A stretch of 64,000 bases of DNA from Toxoplasma gondii ME49. Lineage: Eukaryota; Apicomplexa; Conoidasida; Eucoccidiorida; Sarcocystidae. How positions within the stretch are numbered: the first letter of the stretch is position 1; each line of letters starts with the position of its first letter. The DNA lies in contig NC_031475.1 in assembly GCF_000006565.2 (NCBI RefSeq), positions 1,323,535-1,387,534 on the forward strand. Reading direction: 5' to 3'. The translations under genes were made by a program, and so were the position numbers. This document shows positions 11,401 through 23,400 of the stretch, in pieces. The notes beneath the pieces are model-generated. The model made no database searches and was not told the origin of the DNA. It worked only from the letters and a program-made list of their open reading frames with translations.

Positions 11401-14400
11401 AAGACGAAGGAAAAGCCTCTCCCCGTTGACGATGGAGGACATGCAGAGATGACGCTGAAAGAGAATCCCCTGGAAACCGAAAGGAGGGAAGTGCGAAGGC
11501 TCACCTTGTAGTCGAGGTTCTGCCCGCCGTAGACGAACAAGCGATTCTGGAACACACTACTTCCGAAGTAGGCCCTCTCAGTCTGCATGGCCTTGCAGGG
11601 GCGCCAGCACTGTTGCCCAATGTCGAGGACTTCCAGGGAACGAAGGTGCTCCACGCCGTTGTGGCCGCCCACGGCGAAAACGAGAGGGAAGGGGAAGAAT
11701 CGAATCCCCAGGAAATCCGCTTCCTGCGTGATGGCGTCGCTCTCAGCCGAATCTCTGTGAGAGAGAAAACAAAACGCGGGTGCACTACGAGGAAAACGAA
11801 GTCAGAGACGCAGAAAACGACTCTCGCCGTGCTACTCAAAGCCGTCAAACAGGGTGTGGAGAGGAGTGGCGGAGCGCGAGGAAATGAAGAGAGGCATGCA
11901 GCGAGTCAGCAACCGACTTCCTGCCCTCCTGGAAGACGGAAAAAATGCGAAAAAACAATTGTTTCTTCGAGTGAGAAACCATGTGTCTCGAAACAAACGC
12001 GCAGCGCTCTCTCTCCGCCGTTCTCCCCCTGAGTGTCTCTCACCCCAAACACAAAAGAGTTCTATGCATGCGTCTCTCCTCAATCTGGGGGCTTTTGCGT
12101 ACCTGGGTTGAGGAGGCATGGCCGGATTGCGTAGAAAGTTGAGAATGATGCGGAAGAGTTCAGAGTCGCGGTCGAGGAAAATGCGTCCCTGCTTGTCGCG
12201 AGAAACGTGGTGTCTCCCCGACAACAAAGTTTCCAAGAAGGATCCTGGCTGCTGAACAAAGGTGTGGCGCGAAGCCTCGAAAACAACTCCGCCTACATTC
12301 AGGTCGACCACTGTCTCGGTCGCAATGTTCGCGTCGACAATGCGGCGCTTCTCTGCGTCCAACGCCTCTGCTTCTTGTCGGAAACGTTCCTTCTCCTGAG
12401 AAACAGAAAAAGAGAGACAGATTCTCTGAAGAGGGAGCCACCGAAAAAGTTGAACTCGTCCTTTTGAACCTGTTAAAGAGGTTCGTGAACGAAGTTCCAC
12501 CCCAGAAGCCGCAGATACAGAAAGTTGGAAAGGTGCGACGGTATCCCAACGTACACAGGTGCAGCGACTGCAGGACACAGACAGATATACTCTGTTGACG
12601 ACAGACAGCAGGACGGAGATACGAGCGAATAGCGACAGATCGAAATACATAGGTAGAAAGAGCTATATATACACAGAGAGACAGAGATAGAAAGATGCTG
12701 ATAGATAGCTCTAGAGATATATAGATGTAGAAAGACAGCATACATAAAGATATATGTGCACGTAAACAGAGACAGAGATACACATTCCTCGATGGAGATG
12801 CAGAGGAAAATCGGTACACAGATAGGCGCGAATAGAAATAGACAAGCGCGAATGAGCAGTCCATCGATACCCTCATCGAGCTCATCGCGTTTTGGATGCG
12901 TGCGACCCAGCGACTTCCACCTGCGACGGTTTTCTGCGTTTCTATCGAATGCAGCCCCCTGCAATTGGAAGCGCTGTGAAAGAGAAACACAAAACACACA
13001 AGCCGAGAGAGAAAACGGAACAATAACAGACACGCACCCACAAAAAGGGAGTTCTTTTTCAAAACAAGAGCGAAACGTACGAGAAGCGTCCTCCGCCGGT
13101 GGGCCTCTTTTTCTTCTTCGAATCGGCCTCTCTCTGCATTCAACTTTCGCCGCGCGTCTTCGCGTTCCACCTGAATCTGTTTGATTTGCGTCGCCATTTC
13201 AGCCTGCGCCTTTCGTCGCTCTTCCTGACGAGCCCCGAAAACAAGAGGAAATATACGGCAGAACAATAGATCGCCACAAATGTACTCTCCATTCACATGG
13301 CCACTCAGACATATATATGTATGTACGTATATATATGTATATATATATATATATATACGCATAGACACATAGATACAAATAGATGTAGATAGATGGATAC
13401 CGAGAGATGTAAATATCCATCGATATAGCAACGGATACAGATGTGTGCAGAGACTGAGAGAAATAGGTAGAGACAGAGATGTAGATCTGGAGAGATGTAG
13501 ACACAGACGCAGAGAGGGGTAGATTTAGATATACAGATGCATACAGTTACCGACGGGGACAGATGCAGATGTGGAGATAGGTCGAATTGAATCTACATAG
13601 ACGTATTGGTAGAGACAGATTCGATCGAAATTGGGCATCCGTCTGGAGAGATGATGTGAAGAGCATGTGTGTGTCGGACTTTGAAGCACGGAGCTTGTCC
13701 ATGTTTAGCGCACCTTGATTTTCTCGTATTCGATTTTTTTTTCTTGTTGGAGTTTTTCTCGGGCTTGTTTGCGTTCTTCTTCGAATTCCTTTTTCGCGCG
13801 AACGAGGTCGCGTTTCTCCTTCCGCAAGTCGCTCTCGGTCTTCTTCAGCCACCCGATGAACGTCCGTCTCAAATCTCCCACCATGGTTTCGAAGTCCTCT
13901 GCAGAGGCGAACGGGGCCGCATGACCCTCCTCGGTATCGCCACTCGCAGCTCGCGGATGCATGCGCTCCTCCCCGCCACGGTCTCCGTCGAGAAACTCAG
14001 CGGGGCCTGGCTCGCGCTTCTCCGCGAGCACCGGCGCATGCAGCGCGTGCAGCGCATGCAGCGCTCCCGCGCCGTCGCCCGTAGGTGCGCCAGAGAGCCG
14101 CGGAAGCGTCGCGCAGCTCGCGTCGAAGGGACGAGAAGAGAGGCGCGAGAGTCCGCCGTTCGCCAGTACGCGAGAGCTGAGGAACCCAGCGCTCGCAGCG
14201 GGGCAAGGACCGCCTGCCGTCGAGCTGCAGAGAAACTCCGGAGAAGCGGTAGCGGAATACAGCAGTCCACCGACGCCAGTCCCGACTGCGGGTCCCGGAG
14301 CAGGAGGGCAGAAGCCGGCCTCCATCGGAGAGCGAGAAGAGCCTCCCAGCGCTGAAGCTGAAGTCCCCGGAGGGTACGCCAGTGCGTCGTCTGCAGACCC

Positions 14401-15434
14401 TGTGGAGAAAGCAGGAGAGAAGAAACGGACATGGACGACGGGAGAAGGAAACACACGCAGACGCGGCATGCAGCGAGTGATACAGGTCGAAGGAGAGAAC
14501 AGAGCGGCAGAGGTTGAAGGCAAGACCGAACGAGGGAGACAAGAATGGAGAGAAAAACAAAGGAGAGAAGGAACTCGGAGAACGGGAGAGATCTCGAAGA
14601 GAAAAGACACACAGGGAACACAGGGAAGAAGGCCAGAGCAAGTTGAGTGCGGATTGCGTTTCTTTTCACGTTTCAAAGTGCATGTCTTCCCCCTTTCCTG
14701 TTTCCTTCTTCCCTCTGTATATCTTCTCGCCACGAGCACATTTCTCAGCTCCGTTTCCGTTGTCTTTTTCGTTTTCTAATTCGTCGCTGTTCCTCATTTT
14801 CTCTCCTAAGGCTAGGCGACGCATCCTCCTTCTCTCGTTCTCTGTCACGGTTCTGCCTTGTCGACTAAGCCCCGTTTAAACCTCCGTCTGTCGTACAGCG
14901 TTCCTCGCCCATCCTGTCTCCTGTTGCAGAATCTGTCCTGTCTCCTTGTCCCAAGGTGGAGGTGCCGGAGTCCCTTTCTCCGTGGGTTCCCTCCTTTTCT
15001 TTTCTCAGTTGTCTCTGCGCACCTCGCCGCAACAGCGAGCTTGGGCTCGCGTTGCCAGTCGAGTTCATCGCTGCGAGAGGCGAGAAACTCTTTCCTTTCA
15101 AGGGCAAGGGCAAGCAACTTGGGTCAGAGTAGAGCGGGACAGAGAAGGCGGAAGAGCCGCTCGAGAGTGTCGTCCCGGTGGTGAGGCCCGGGCGAGTCCT
15201 CGCAAAGGCCCGCGGAAGGTTTCCGACCGCCTCGGGCTCCAAGCGGCCTGTCTCTGAAGAGACACCCCCAGCCCCCAGGTAGCGAAGGGTGTCAAGCGTC
15301 GGCCTCGCGTGGTCAAGCCCCGGACTATCGGCTGCGATGGGAGGAAGTTTCTTATCGAACGAAGAGAGAGCAGCGCAAGATGCAGACGCTTGCGGAGAGG
15401 GGAAAGAAAACCGCGAACACACCTCGCTGTTCAT
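7486..15434 (-). CDS. K13: Kelch13 (K13): coiled coil, BTB/POZ and six-blade kelch propeller
   Basis: Nine exons in consistent phase: 15434-14882, 14399-13714, 13224-13081, 12395-12103, 11754-11505, 10748-10508, 8951-8842, 8257-8069, 7617-7486; 865 aa. Residues 1-350 are a Ser/Pro/Ala-rich extension. About 350-488 is a charged coiled coil. About 490-560 is the BTB domain (VVDLNVGGVVFEASRHTF, SGRHHVSRDKQGRIFLDRD). About 575-865 has six kelch blades marked by GGHNG, GGQN, GGFDG, GGTNGE, GGIDN and GGQSED. Plasmodium K13 works at the cytostome and micropore collar in endocytosis, and its propeller mutations cause artemisinin resistance. The cysteine matching Plasmodium C580 is present (SSAMC, residue 719 here, codon 10520-10518). 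The start ATG has an in-frame stop 100 nt upstream. The first donor (GGAG|GTTTAA) is the weakest join. I recall the Toxoplasma cysteine being numbered 627 in print, so the N-terminus here may differ from published models. Confidence 0.95.
8405..8488. repeat. compound TA / GA microsatellite
   Basis: TA units, then GA units, then TA units with GATA interruptions. It lies inside the K13 intron between exons ending at 8842 and starting at 8257. Confidence 0.9.
12655..13620. repeat. degenerate AGATA/TAGA-rich repeat field with TA tract
   Basis: Two K13 introns (13713-13225 and 13080-12396) hold long runs of diverged AGATAG/ACAGAG words, plus a TA/TATG tract at about 13311-13358. Coding exon 13224-13081 sits between them. 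It looks like decayed simple sequence with no transposon structure. Confidence 0.7.
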
Positions 15435-18400
15435 CGATGCAGATGGGCAGAAAACAAGACGAGAAACGACGCGCTAAAAGAGGGAGGGGTGGGAGAGAGG
15501 AAGAAACGGAGACAGCGGAACAAGACAAGGGAACTACGGAGAGGAAGAGAGGCAGAGACAGAGGAGGCGCGAAAGATGGAGTTCTTGAGAGACCGGAGGG
15601 CGCAGGGAGACAGAGGAGAAACAGCTGGAGTTGGGTTCCGAGAGATCAAGACAGAGTTGGAACTGAAAAAGGAGAAGGAGAACCTCGAAGAAGGGAGTGC
15701 TGTCGGTCGTTCGTGAGCAGTCTCGGAGGGGGCGAAGAAACAGAGAGGGAACTCCGGAGACCCTCGCAATGGATGTGGTTCTGCGTCGCGAAAGAACGCG
15801 AAAACACCGCGCCCGAGGAAAGACCGAGGGAGTCAGCGACTTGGAAGGAAGGAAGAACGCATGCAGACGAATGGGTGCACGGAAATCGACAGAAAAGGAC
15901 GAGAGCAGCAAGACGAGAAGAGGCAAGAAAGTCGGAAAGCCACGCAGAGGCAGCGTTGCAGTGCAGCGAACTCTAACGGCAGGCAGATGCAGCGAGACAG
16001 AAATACTCCAATTTCGTGCGAGAAACTTTCGACGCGTAAAGGGCGAGTTTGAAAACGGCCGTCCTTGGAAGCGAAGTGGCAAAGAAAGTCCACTCGTGTG
16101 CATCCCGGCTAGCAGGAGTTGAAAGAGAAAACACCGGGTCCACGGACGGGTCTACAGCCGGAAAGCGACAAAGCGGTTGGAGATCGAACCTTCAAAAAGA
16201 AACCCAAGACAAAGGCAAAAGAGGTTGGAAGCGTTTCAAATAGTTTTTTTTGCCTGACGGGACTATGGTCCAGGAGAAACGCGCGAAGCGTCGGCACCAA
16301 GACACCGAGGATTTAGCCCAAATTTAAGGCTAGCAGTCCGCCACTTTCGCTTCGTTTGTCGAAGGAAATAAAAAGTGGAAACGCCGTTCTCTTCGGTTTT
16401 ACAGGCCATTCGTTTTCAAGCGCAAGTGCTCTCAGCAGCGTCTTGCGCGCTCGCACATCGCAAAGCTGCGCAGAACACGGGACCCTGATGATAGAGAGTT
16501 TCTCCTTGGAACAGCGGAGGACTCTTGCGTCTTTTGCCCTCTGCAAAGCGAAAACTTCTCACAAAGCATCTTGGAATGCGGTGAATCTCCCACTTTTCCC
16601 GGTAAGAAACTGCTGCAGCCTTTCACGTTGGAGCGGCCAAGACAACCGTCTTTGCGTGAGACAGTCTGGCTGTCGACAGCGGGTTTTCCGACCTCTCAAC
16701 AGCGACTTTGGAAACAGCAAGAAAAAGCGAGAAGGCAGCTCTCGGAAAGCACGGAAATTCGAAACCGTGTACAGTTTTTTTCGAGGACGTGTTGCAGACT
16801 TTTCTTCTCTAGGCTGTCTTTTTTTCGGCATGCTCACCTGACAAGCAGAGGAACAAGAGGGGCGAGACAGGCGGACACGGCTGTAAACCACATTCCTGCT
16901 TTTTCCGTAGCTACAGAGGGTTTAGAGCTTTGCTGCTGGAGTTGTCACTTCCAGTTTCCATCGGAAAAAGAGCTGCTGTGTTGGGATGGCTGGACACAAG
17001 TAGAGGTATGTCGCAGGTTTGTCACCTTTTCTTAGGGGGGCTACTCAAGGGTATCATCTGGCAAGAAGGCAAAGAGGCAAGAGCACTTTACACACGTTCC
17101 CCCTCCAATGACACACACCAGCTGTTTGCGTTGGCTAAGATGATATTCTCCCCTAGTTTCCTTTTTCTTGATGAAACGAAGTTTTCCCCCTTCCTCTTTC
17201 TCCAGCTCAGTCCAGCCGGACACCAAACTGTGGCACTTCGGTCTTTCGTAGCCTGTAGTACACAGTCATCCGAGACGTTTTTGTGTCGCAGGTTCGATCC
17301 TCTGTCCCGTTGTACTGTATAGACCACAAGGTTTCTATGAGATCGTACTGATGGTAACAAGGCAAGTTTCAAAGAAAAGAAGTCCTTTGCGAGGAAGTGC
17401 AGGAAGGTAAACTTTCAGACCCAACACACCAAGGGGGCAAAAACGATCTCTGAGGAAACATTTTTCTGTCGACGTCGAAAAAATTGCTGGCAAATGTGTC
17501 GGAGTCTCTCCGTGCGCCTTCTGTATTAACAAAGCATGTGGAATGTGCGACCCGGGCACGTTCGGGGTTCCAGGAAACAAATCCCCTTTCCCTGCGTTCC
17601 TTGTCATATTCGTGGCACTCTGGCCATGCGCTCACGCAGAGAAGCAACTGCGTGCTCAATTGAAACAGCCTTCTCTGCACGAGTGTGGTTGTACAGCTCA
17701 GCAGTCCTTGCATTCCAGAGATCAGAAGGTGTTTTAACGCACAGATGTGATTCTGAGAGTATTCGGCTACAACTGTATATGTCTAAGCTGCATTGTACCG
17801 AGAGCAGGACTTCTTCTGTCGGCGGAAATAGACAAGTGCGACTAAGTGGCACTCACGAACGTGGTGCCCGCATTTCCTGGGAACGCAGTCGAACCCCAAG
17901 GATATGTTCTCGCGTACCCTTCTGAGAAATGTGTTCGCCGCCGGTAAAAAAATCCAACGGCAGCGCCGCTCTCTCCACATGGTCGCACCTTCTTGCGTCT
18001 ACGATCTGTCAGTGCCTCTTCAGTTCCAACGTGGAAATAGCTCATCTGCATGCACTGAAAAGACCCCATTAAACTCCGATCAGAGGCACGCTCTGAAAAT
18101 ATCCCATGACTTTTGATTTCTTCCAGTCGCAGCACACGCCGATCTGCCACGAAGCCAGGTTGGAACAGAGAAGTTCCCACATCCTCCGTACAGAACCGAT
18201 ATTGAGGTCGTAGAGGCCACGGCTAGATCGAAAAGGCAGCCTGTAAAAGTGCTCGGTTGAAAATCCTTCCGACATCTTACTACGACTGCGGACATGCCGA
18301 GCTTGGTGTGTCACCTTCAGTACAGTTGGTGGCTGTTCCTCACTTTCTCAGACACCTGCCTGCGTGTAAGTGACATGCGCTGCAGGCCCCTGGCAGCCGC

Positions 18401-20492
18401 CCTCCCGTCCACGCTCTCATCGGTTGCCCCGGCACTAGTTCAGCAACTGGGTGAGCGCTCTTTCCCCGCTGGTTATGTGTGGCTAATACTCGACTCTTCC
18501 GCAGTTCAATCGCCACGACAGGGAATGTATCTTACTCGTTAAGACAGCACGTCCAACCCTCTCCTTCCGAAAATTCAAGGAAAACAACGAACTTTACACA
18601 CAGGAGCCCGACTCGAAAACCACGCGAGTTTCAATTACCCGCCACCTAGCACAAAGCTCTCGTCTCCGTGTTTGCTAAAGCAAGGCAAATGAATCGCCAC
18701 AGAGGCATTTCTGCCAACTTGTCGGCAGCGCGTGTGAATGCGCCGAGAAGATAATTTCTTTGTTTCTAGTGCTGTCGAGCAGGAGAAGGCGGTGCTGTCC
18801 TCGACCCGCGACAGCAACCGTGCAAGGACACCAAACCCTGCCACAGGCGTTCCGTACAAGTGGAATATGTCGGCAGAACATCAACCAGGAATACTTTGCG
18901 AAGGCTGGACTACCAATTCGTCTCAGTCATTTCGTCGCGCTCGTTTTTTCTCCGCGAAACGCCCTGGTTCTGGTTGGAATCTCAAACTCTATCTGTATTT
19001 ATGTCGAGCAGTCCTAGGTGAGCAATCTCTATTCGAGACGTCGCCTGTATCTCTCTTTCAGGTTCCCTACTTTGAGCACATTTTAAGTATCGACGTAGAA
19101 TTCACATTCTGCCGAGGATTGTCGTTTTTCCGTCTATAAAAAGAGGCGTTCTCATCGTCGCATGCACCCTCGCCAGTCCGAGCAAAGGGTGAGGAGGGAC
19201 GCATGGTCGAGGCGGTTTCCCGCCTGCAGTTTGCCTCCGTCGTTAGAAACAAACGCGACCGTCCTGACAGAGAAAACCCTGTGAAGGAAAATGCTCTAAC
19301 AGCGGCGCGCAGTCCAGATTCTCCCATTCACCGTTACCACCGTTGTGCCCTAACTTTTCCGGATTCAGTGGTGCATGCAGCTGAGCACGCCAGCAGGCCG
19401 GTCCTCCGCGCGCGACACCAACTAGGCAGCTACGCGCTTAAACAGCTTTTTGTCCGGGACGGGCGAGCCTTTCTCAGCGCACGCTCGACACCAGAGTGAT
19501 GTCTTTCATGCGCCTGTCGTCGCGATATTCCAACACAGTTCCTGAGAGCTGCTTCCTCACAGCGGGCATGCCGCATCTCGTGAAATGGCTGGTCCGAGCA
19601 GCCGTTTGAGTACAGCGCGCCTCTGCTGGTCGCGTCGGTGAAAAAGGCTTCCCCTCTCGTGCAAAATTCAATGTCGTCTGCGTCCCCGTGGCAGTTCCTC
19701 CGAATCTCTTCAGCGAGCTGAGCGCAAATCCTTTCATCAGACTTCGCCGGAATTCGTGCTGCATCCTCAGGTGTATATACACGTGGCACCTAACCAGAAG
19801 AGGTCCGAGTTACGCGTTGCCTTGTCTGGCTTACGCGCAAGACGCTGCAGAAAGGGCTCTGCAGGCTTCCGTCCCTCGATTTCTGTGCGGACCTGAGTCT
19901 CGCGCTTTTCGTCGTCTTCACTGCCGCGTCTGCTCCATCTCTCAGCTCTTCTTTGCCCGCGAACTTGCCCGCTTCCCTCCTTTCCGATGTGGAGCTACGC
20001 AGTGCCGCGCTCTCTGTGTTTCGGAATGTTTTTCCGCCGATTGTGTCTCCTCTCCTTCGCCGTCGATTTACAAGGTGCAAGTGACTGCTAGGAGAGCAAA
20101 GCACCGCCTGGCGACTCGTCTCTTCTCCGTCTTCCGTCGTGGTGCTGAATCGCCGCGGGGGCGTCATCCGCCTGCCTCCTTCCGTATGGCTCTCCCCCGG
20201 CATTTGCCCTTTTTATGTGAGTCGGTTTTGCTTTGCGAGCCCATCGACTCACTCACGAAAGGACCTTATGCGGCCTTCCCTCGGTTCTACCACACTGCTG
20301 TCTCGTCCTGCTTTTTCATCTCCTCTCCCCCGCGTCGCCTGCCAAGCCGTCTCTGCCTCGGCTGCGTGACTCTCCAGTCTCCACGCTCTGCCCATCGCCT
20401 TCCTCCCTGTTTTTTTTCGTCGCTTCCTCCCCCTCTGTGGCTTCGTCGCTTGCTCCTCGAGTGTCAAGCCGGCCTCGCCTCTCGTCGAAAAG
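15435..20492. other. long region between divergent K13 and PME-1
   Basis: It must contain the promoters and 5' UTRs of both flanking genes. GCATGC words, a motif class enriched in coccidian promoters, occur at 15859-15864 and 19372-19379. From 15.5 to 19.4 kb no frame looks like protein. From 19.43 to 20.50 kb both strands stay open for long stretches; see the separate entry and finding. Confidence 0.5.
19430..19789 (-). CDS. candidate exon of a cysteine-bearing protein
   Basis: An open frame of 119 codons ends in a stop at 19430-19432. Its middle reads as a folded protein with spaced cysteines (ICAQLAEEIRRNC, IEFC, SNGC, ARCEEAALRNC). There is no in-frame ATG at its start. It begins just after a TAG preceded by a pyrimidine-rich stretch (CCTCTTCTGGTTAG|GTG), which would serve as a splice acceptor. 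The same frame is open above that TAG up to an ATG at 20203. No family is recognised, and it may be a chance frame. Confidence 0.25.
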   Translation of the reverse strand: MPRVYTPEDAARIPAKSDERICAQLAEEIRRNCHGDADDIEFCTRGEAFFTDATSRGALYSNGCSDQPFHEMRHARCEEAALRNCVGISRRQAHERHHSGVERALRKARPSRTKSCLSA

Positions 20493-23400
20493 ATGGATAA
20501 CGACTTCTTTCTTCCACCGCCTACGTACCCCACATGCATGCCGCCTGCTCACACACCGCCGCCTCCCGCGTCGCCGCCACCCTCGCATGTGATGAAGGCC
20601 GTTCTGGAGGAGCGCGATGAGGAGGAAGGAATTGAAAGGTCCTCCAGGGGACGGGGGAAGCACTCGAGAAACGAACTAAACCCAGCGGACCCCGCCAAGG
20701 ACGAGAGAGCGGCGAACGCAGCCTCCAGAGGCAAAGGCAGGAGTCGCTCGCGGTGAGGCATCTGTGGTAGCGACAAAAAAAATGTAAAGAACGGTACATC
20801 TTATCAACGTAGAGATAAAAAGAGCGAAGCTGAGGGCTTCTTCTGCCCTCACATGTTAGTGACGATATTGCTAGCGATGAGACATATCAATGTAGTCGTC
20901 AACGCATAACAAGAAAGAAGGTTGACTGCATTACGTCAGAATTCGACAGAAGGCGGCTACGGTTCAGGGTCGACTTACTGCAGGCCTCAAGAGCTGTTCT
21001 GGAACTTGAGGGGGTCAGGAAAAACCGGGGAGTTGTCGGAGAGGCTGAGGCAGACGCATGCGCAGCGAGGAGAGAAACAGACGAGGAAACCACGCACTTT
21101 GTTTTGCAAGAGCATTTCGAACGCGTGACGAGAGGGAGGACAAGAAGAGAGGAGGCGCGAGAGAAAGACACACAAGAGTTTTTGGTGGAGAGGTCTTTCG
21201 CAGATGGAAGGAAACCGGTTTCCTTTTTCTGTCACGGTGTGCCTTGTCCGTGAACCGTAAACTCGAGGGCGTTGTCAGTCAGCCGGGAGAGGTGCCGAGT
21301 GATTGAGTCTCCTGTTTACGGACAGGCTTTGTTCTTTCGGTGCGACGTGCTTCGAGAGGAAGAAGTTCGTGCAGACCGACTGCTCTCGGAGAAAATGCTT
21401 TTCTCTGCAGATCTGTGGAACCTCTTCTAAAGTGGAGTGACTACTGGGAGGTCCAGGAGGACATCCACCCGACGGAGAACCCAAACGATGTACGTTCATC
21501 AAGCCAGCTCGGTGAACTTTTTCTTGGTTGACGAAGCGTCAGAGCTCAAGCGTCCGGATCTGTTTCTGTGGGCCGTCTGAGCCCTCGACTGAGTTTGCTT
21601 TCTCCCACAGACGAATTTGGATTTTCCTTCTCTGGCGGTTCGTCTCTTGCTGCAAGTTTTTCTTCTCGAGTCTTCTGTCAAAACGACTCCACTGCCTGTG
21701 GACTTCTCTGCTGTCTCTCTGTTTCTTTCCGGTCACCTCGGACTTCTGCGTTGGCGGCGTAGCCTCCATGTCCGTAGAAGAAGGAGTCGGGGAGTCTTCA
21801 GACGAAAACGCAGATCACTCTCGAATACGTCTCAAGGTCATTCCTTTTGTTTGCGCCATTCTTTTGGGGGGTCAAAAATTGTTTTCCCGACGGGGACCGT
21901 GCGTGAATGAGTTTCTCTGACAGGGTGAACTCACAAGAAGCTCTTTACATCGCCTGTTGGCACGTCTTCTCGCGAGTTACACTTCACTTTCTGTCGTCGA
22001 GAGGCTTCTGTCGGTGTGTCGTCTGACTGAGAAAAGCAGTGGAAGAGGGAGAAGTCCATCAGAGTTGATGCTTCGCGGATGCAAGAGGCTGAAGCTCTTC
22101 TCGACGTAAACAGCTCCAGTGCCGACGCTTATTTACACGCAGATGGCGTCTGTGTTTTCCTTTTCCAGTCGTTTCGCGTCTATCGATCTGGATCCGAAGG
22201 CCCGATCTGCTTCTTCCTCCACGGCGGCGGCCACACTGCTCTCAGCTGGTCGCTCGTTGCTGTAAGGACAAGCAGAATTGCTTCTGCTCTGTGAACTTCG
22301 GCACACCCGATCCTTTAGGAAAAGGAAGAACGTAGTCATGTTTCTCGAGCCATAGAGAAGTATCTGTTCGGCGTCAGTTCACAAAAACGAACGATGTTTT
22401 TTCGATGTTTGTTCACAAAAGGAAACGTCCGTTTTGGGGTTTCGTCACAGAGAGAGAGAGAGCATCCGTCTCCGGTTCTCCAGAAACAGGATCTGTGCCT
22501 CTGTGTTCTCCTTTCTTCACCGTCAGCGAGGAGCTTCGCCTCTGGGTGCTGTCCCGTTCTTTGTCTCGGCGTTTCGGCGTTGACAGACGTCCTCTTCGAC
22601 TCTGGCGGCCGTTTCGCAAATGCTTGCGTGCGTTGTGACGCGCGACCGCGTGAGCTGAAGGGTGCACAGCAGTTTTCTGTTTCGTCTGCAGTGCAAGGAC
22701 TCGCTTCGTTTTGCTCCGTCTCTCGAATGCGTCTCGATCTTCTCTTCCTGTTTCTTTTCTGCCAAGGCCTTCTTGCTTCGGTCATGCCGACTCGTGCGTT
22801 TCCTTGTTTATCGCAAGCTCGCTTCCTTCGATCCGTTCTCCCGCCTTCTCTGCTGCGCAGAAAGCCTTGGGGCCGCAAGTGAGGTGCATCGCGTACGACG
22901 CGCGCGGCCACGGAGACACGCGGTGCGAAGAAGATACGGATTTCAGTGCGGCTCGGCTGGTCAGTGACGGTCTGGCAGTCGTGGAGTTTTACTGTCGACA
23001 GATCTACGAGAGCATCCACAAGACGAAGTGGGCGGAGGCTCCCGCGGCAGAGGCAGGAGACTCGAAGGCGTGCAGTCCTTTTATTCCAGTCGCTCCGCTC
23101 CCAGGACTGAAGAGAAGCGCCGACCCGTGCATCATCATCGTAGGTCACAGGTGAGGAAGGAGGGGAGAGTGTCTCCACGCGGAGCGAGGCGGGGACGGCG
23201 TCTCGGAGGAACGGTGCGGCGGCAGCGGACGCGCGACCCAGCGAGAGAGAGCAGGCACGGGGAGACAGGGGAGACGCATGCACAGTGGAGAAGAAGAAGC
23301 GTCTGTCTCGGAGCCAGGAAAGAGAGCAGAGATGAACGGAAGGCTGTTCAGAGCGAGCGAAAGGGAAGCGAATGCGCGAAACTTTGCTCAGATACACAGG

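Noticed and set aside
12900..12975. Possible extra K13 exon after TTTCACAG (reads RFQLQGAAFDRN)
   Set aside because: No donor keeps phase 0 to the next exon; direct joining of exons 13224-13081 and 12395-12103 gives a continuous coiled coil.
12655..13620. Possible transposon in the K13 introns
   Set aside because: No terminal repeats or protein remnants; only diverged simple sequence.
17280..17310. tRNA-like B box (GGTTCGATCC)
   Set aside because: The flanking bases do not pair into a T-arm stem and no A box or acceptor stem is found upstream.
19688..20500. Plus-strand ORF of 270 codons upstream of PME-1
   Set aside because: Begins without ATG, composition is Cys/Arg/Pro-rich like translated GC-rich UTR, and it stops just after the PME-1 start. 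Kept only as a finding.
22336..23397. Minus-strand ORF of 353 codons
   Set aside because: Antisense to PME-1 exon 4 and its intron; Arg/Ser-rich with no domain; the plus strand is certain here.
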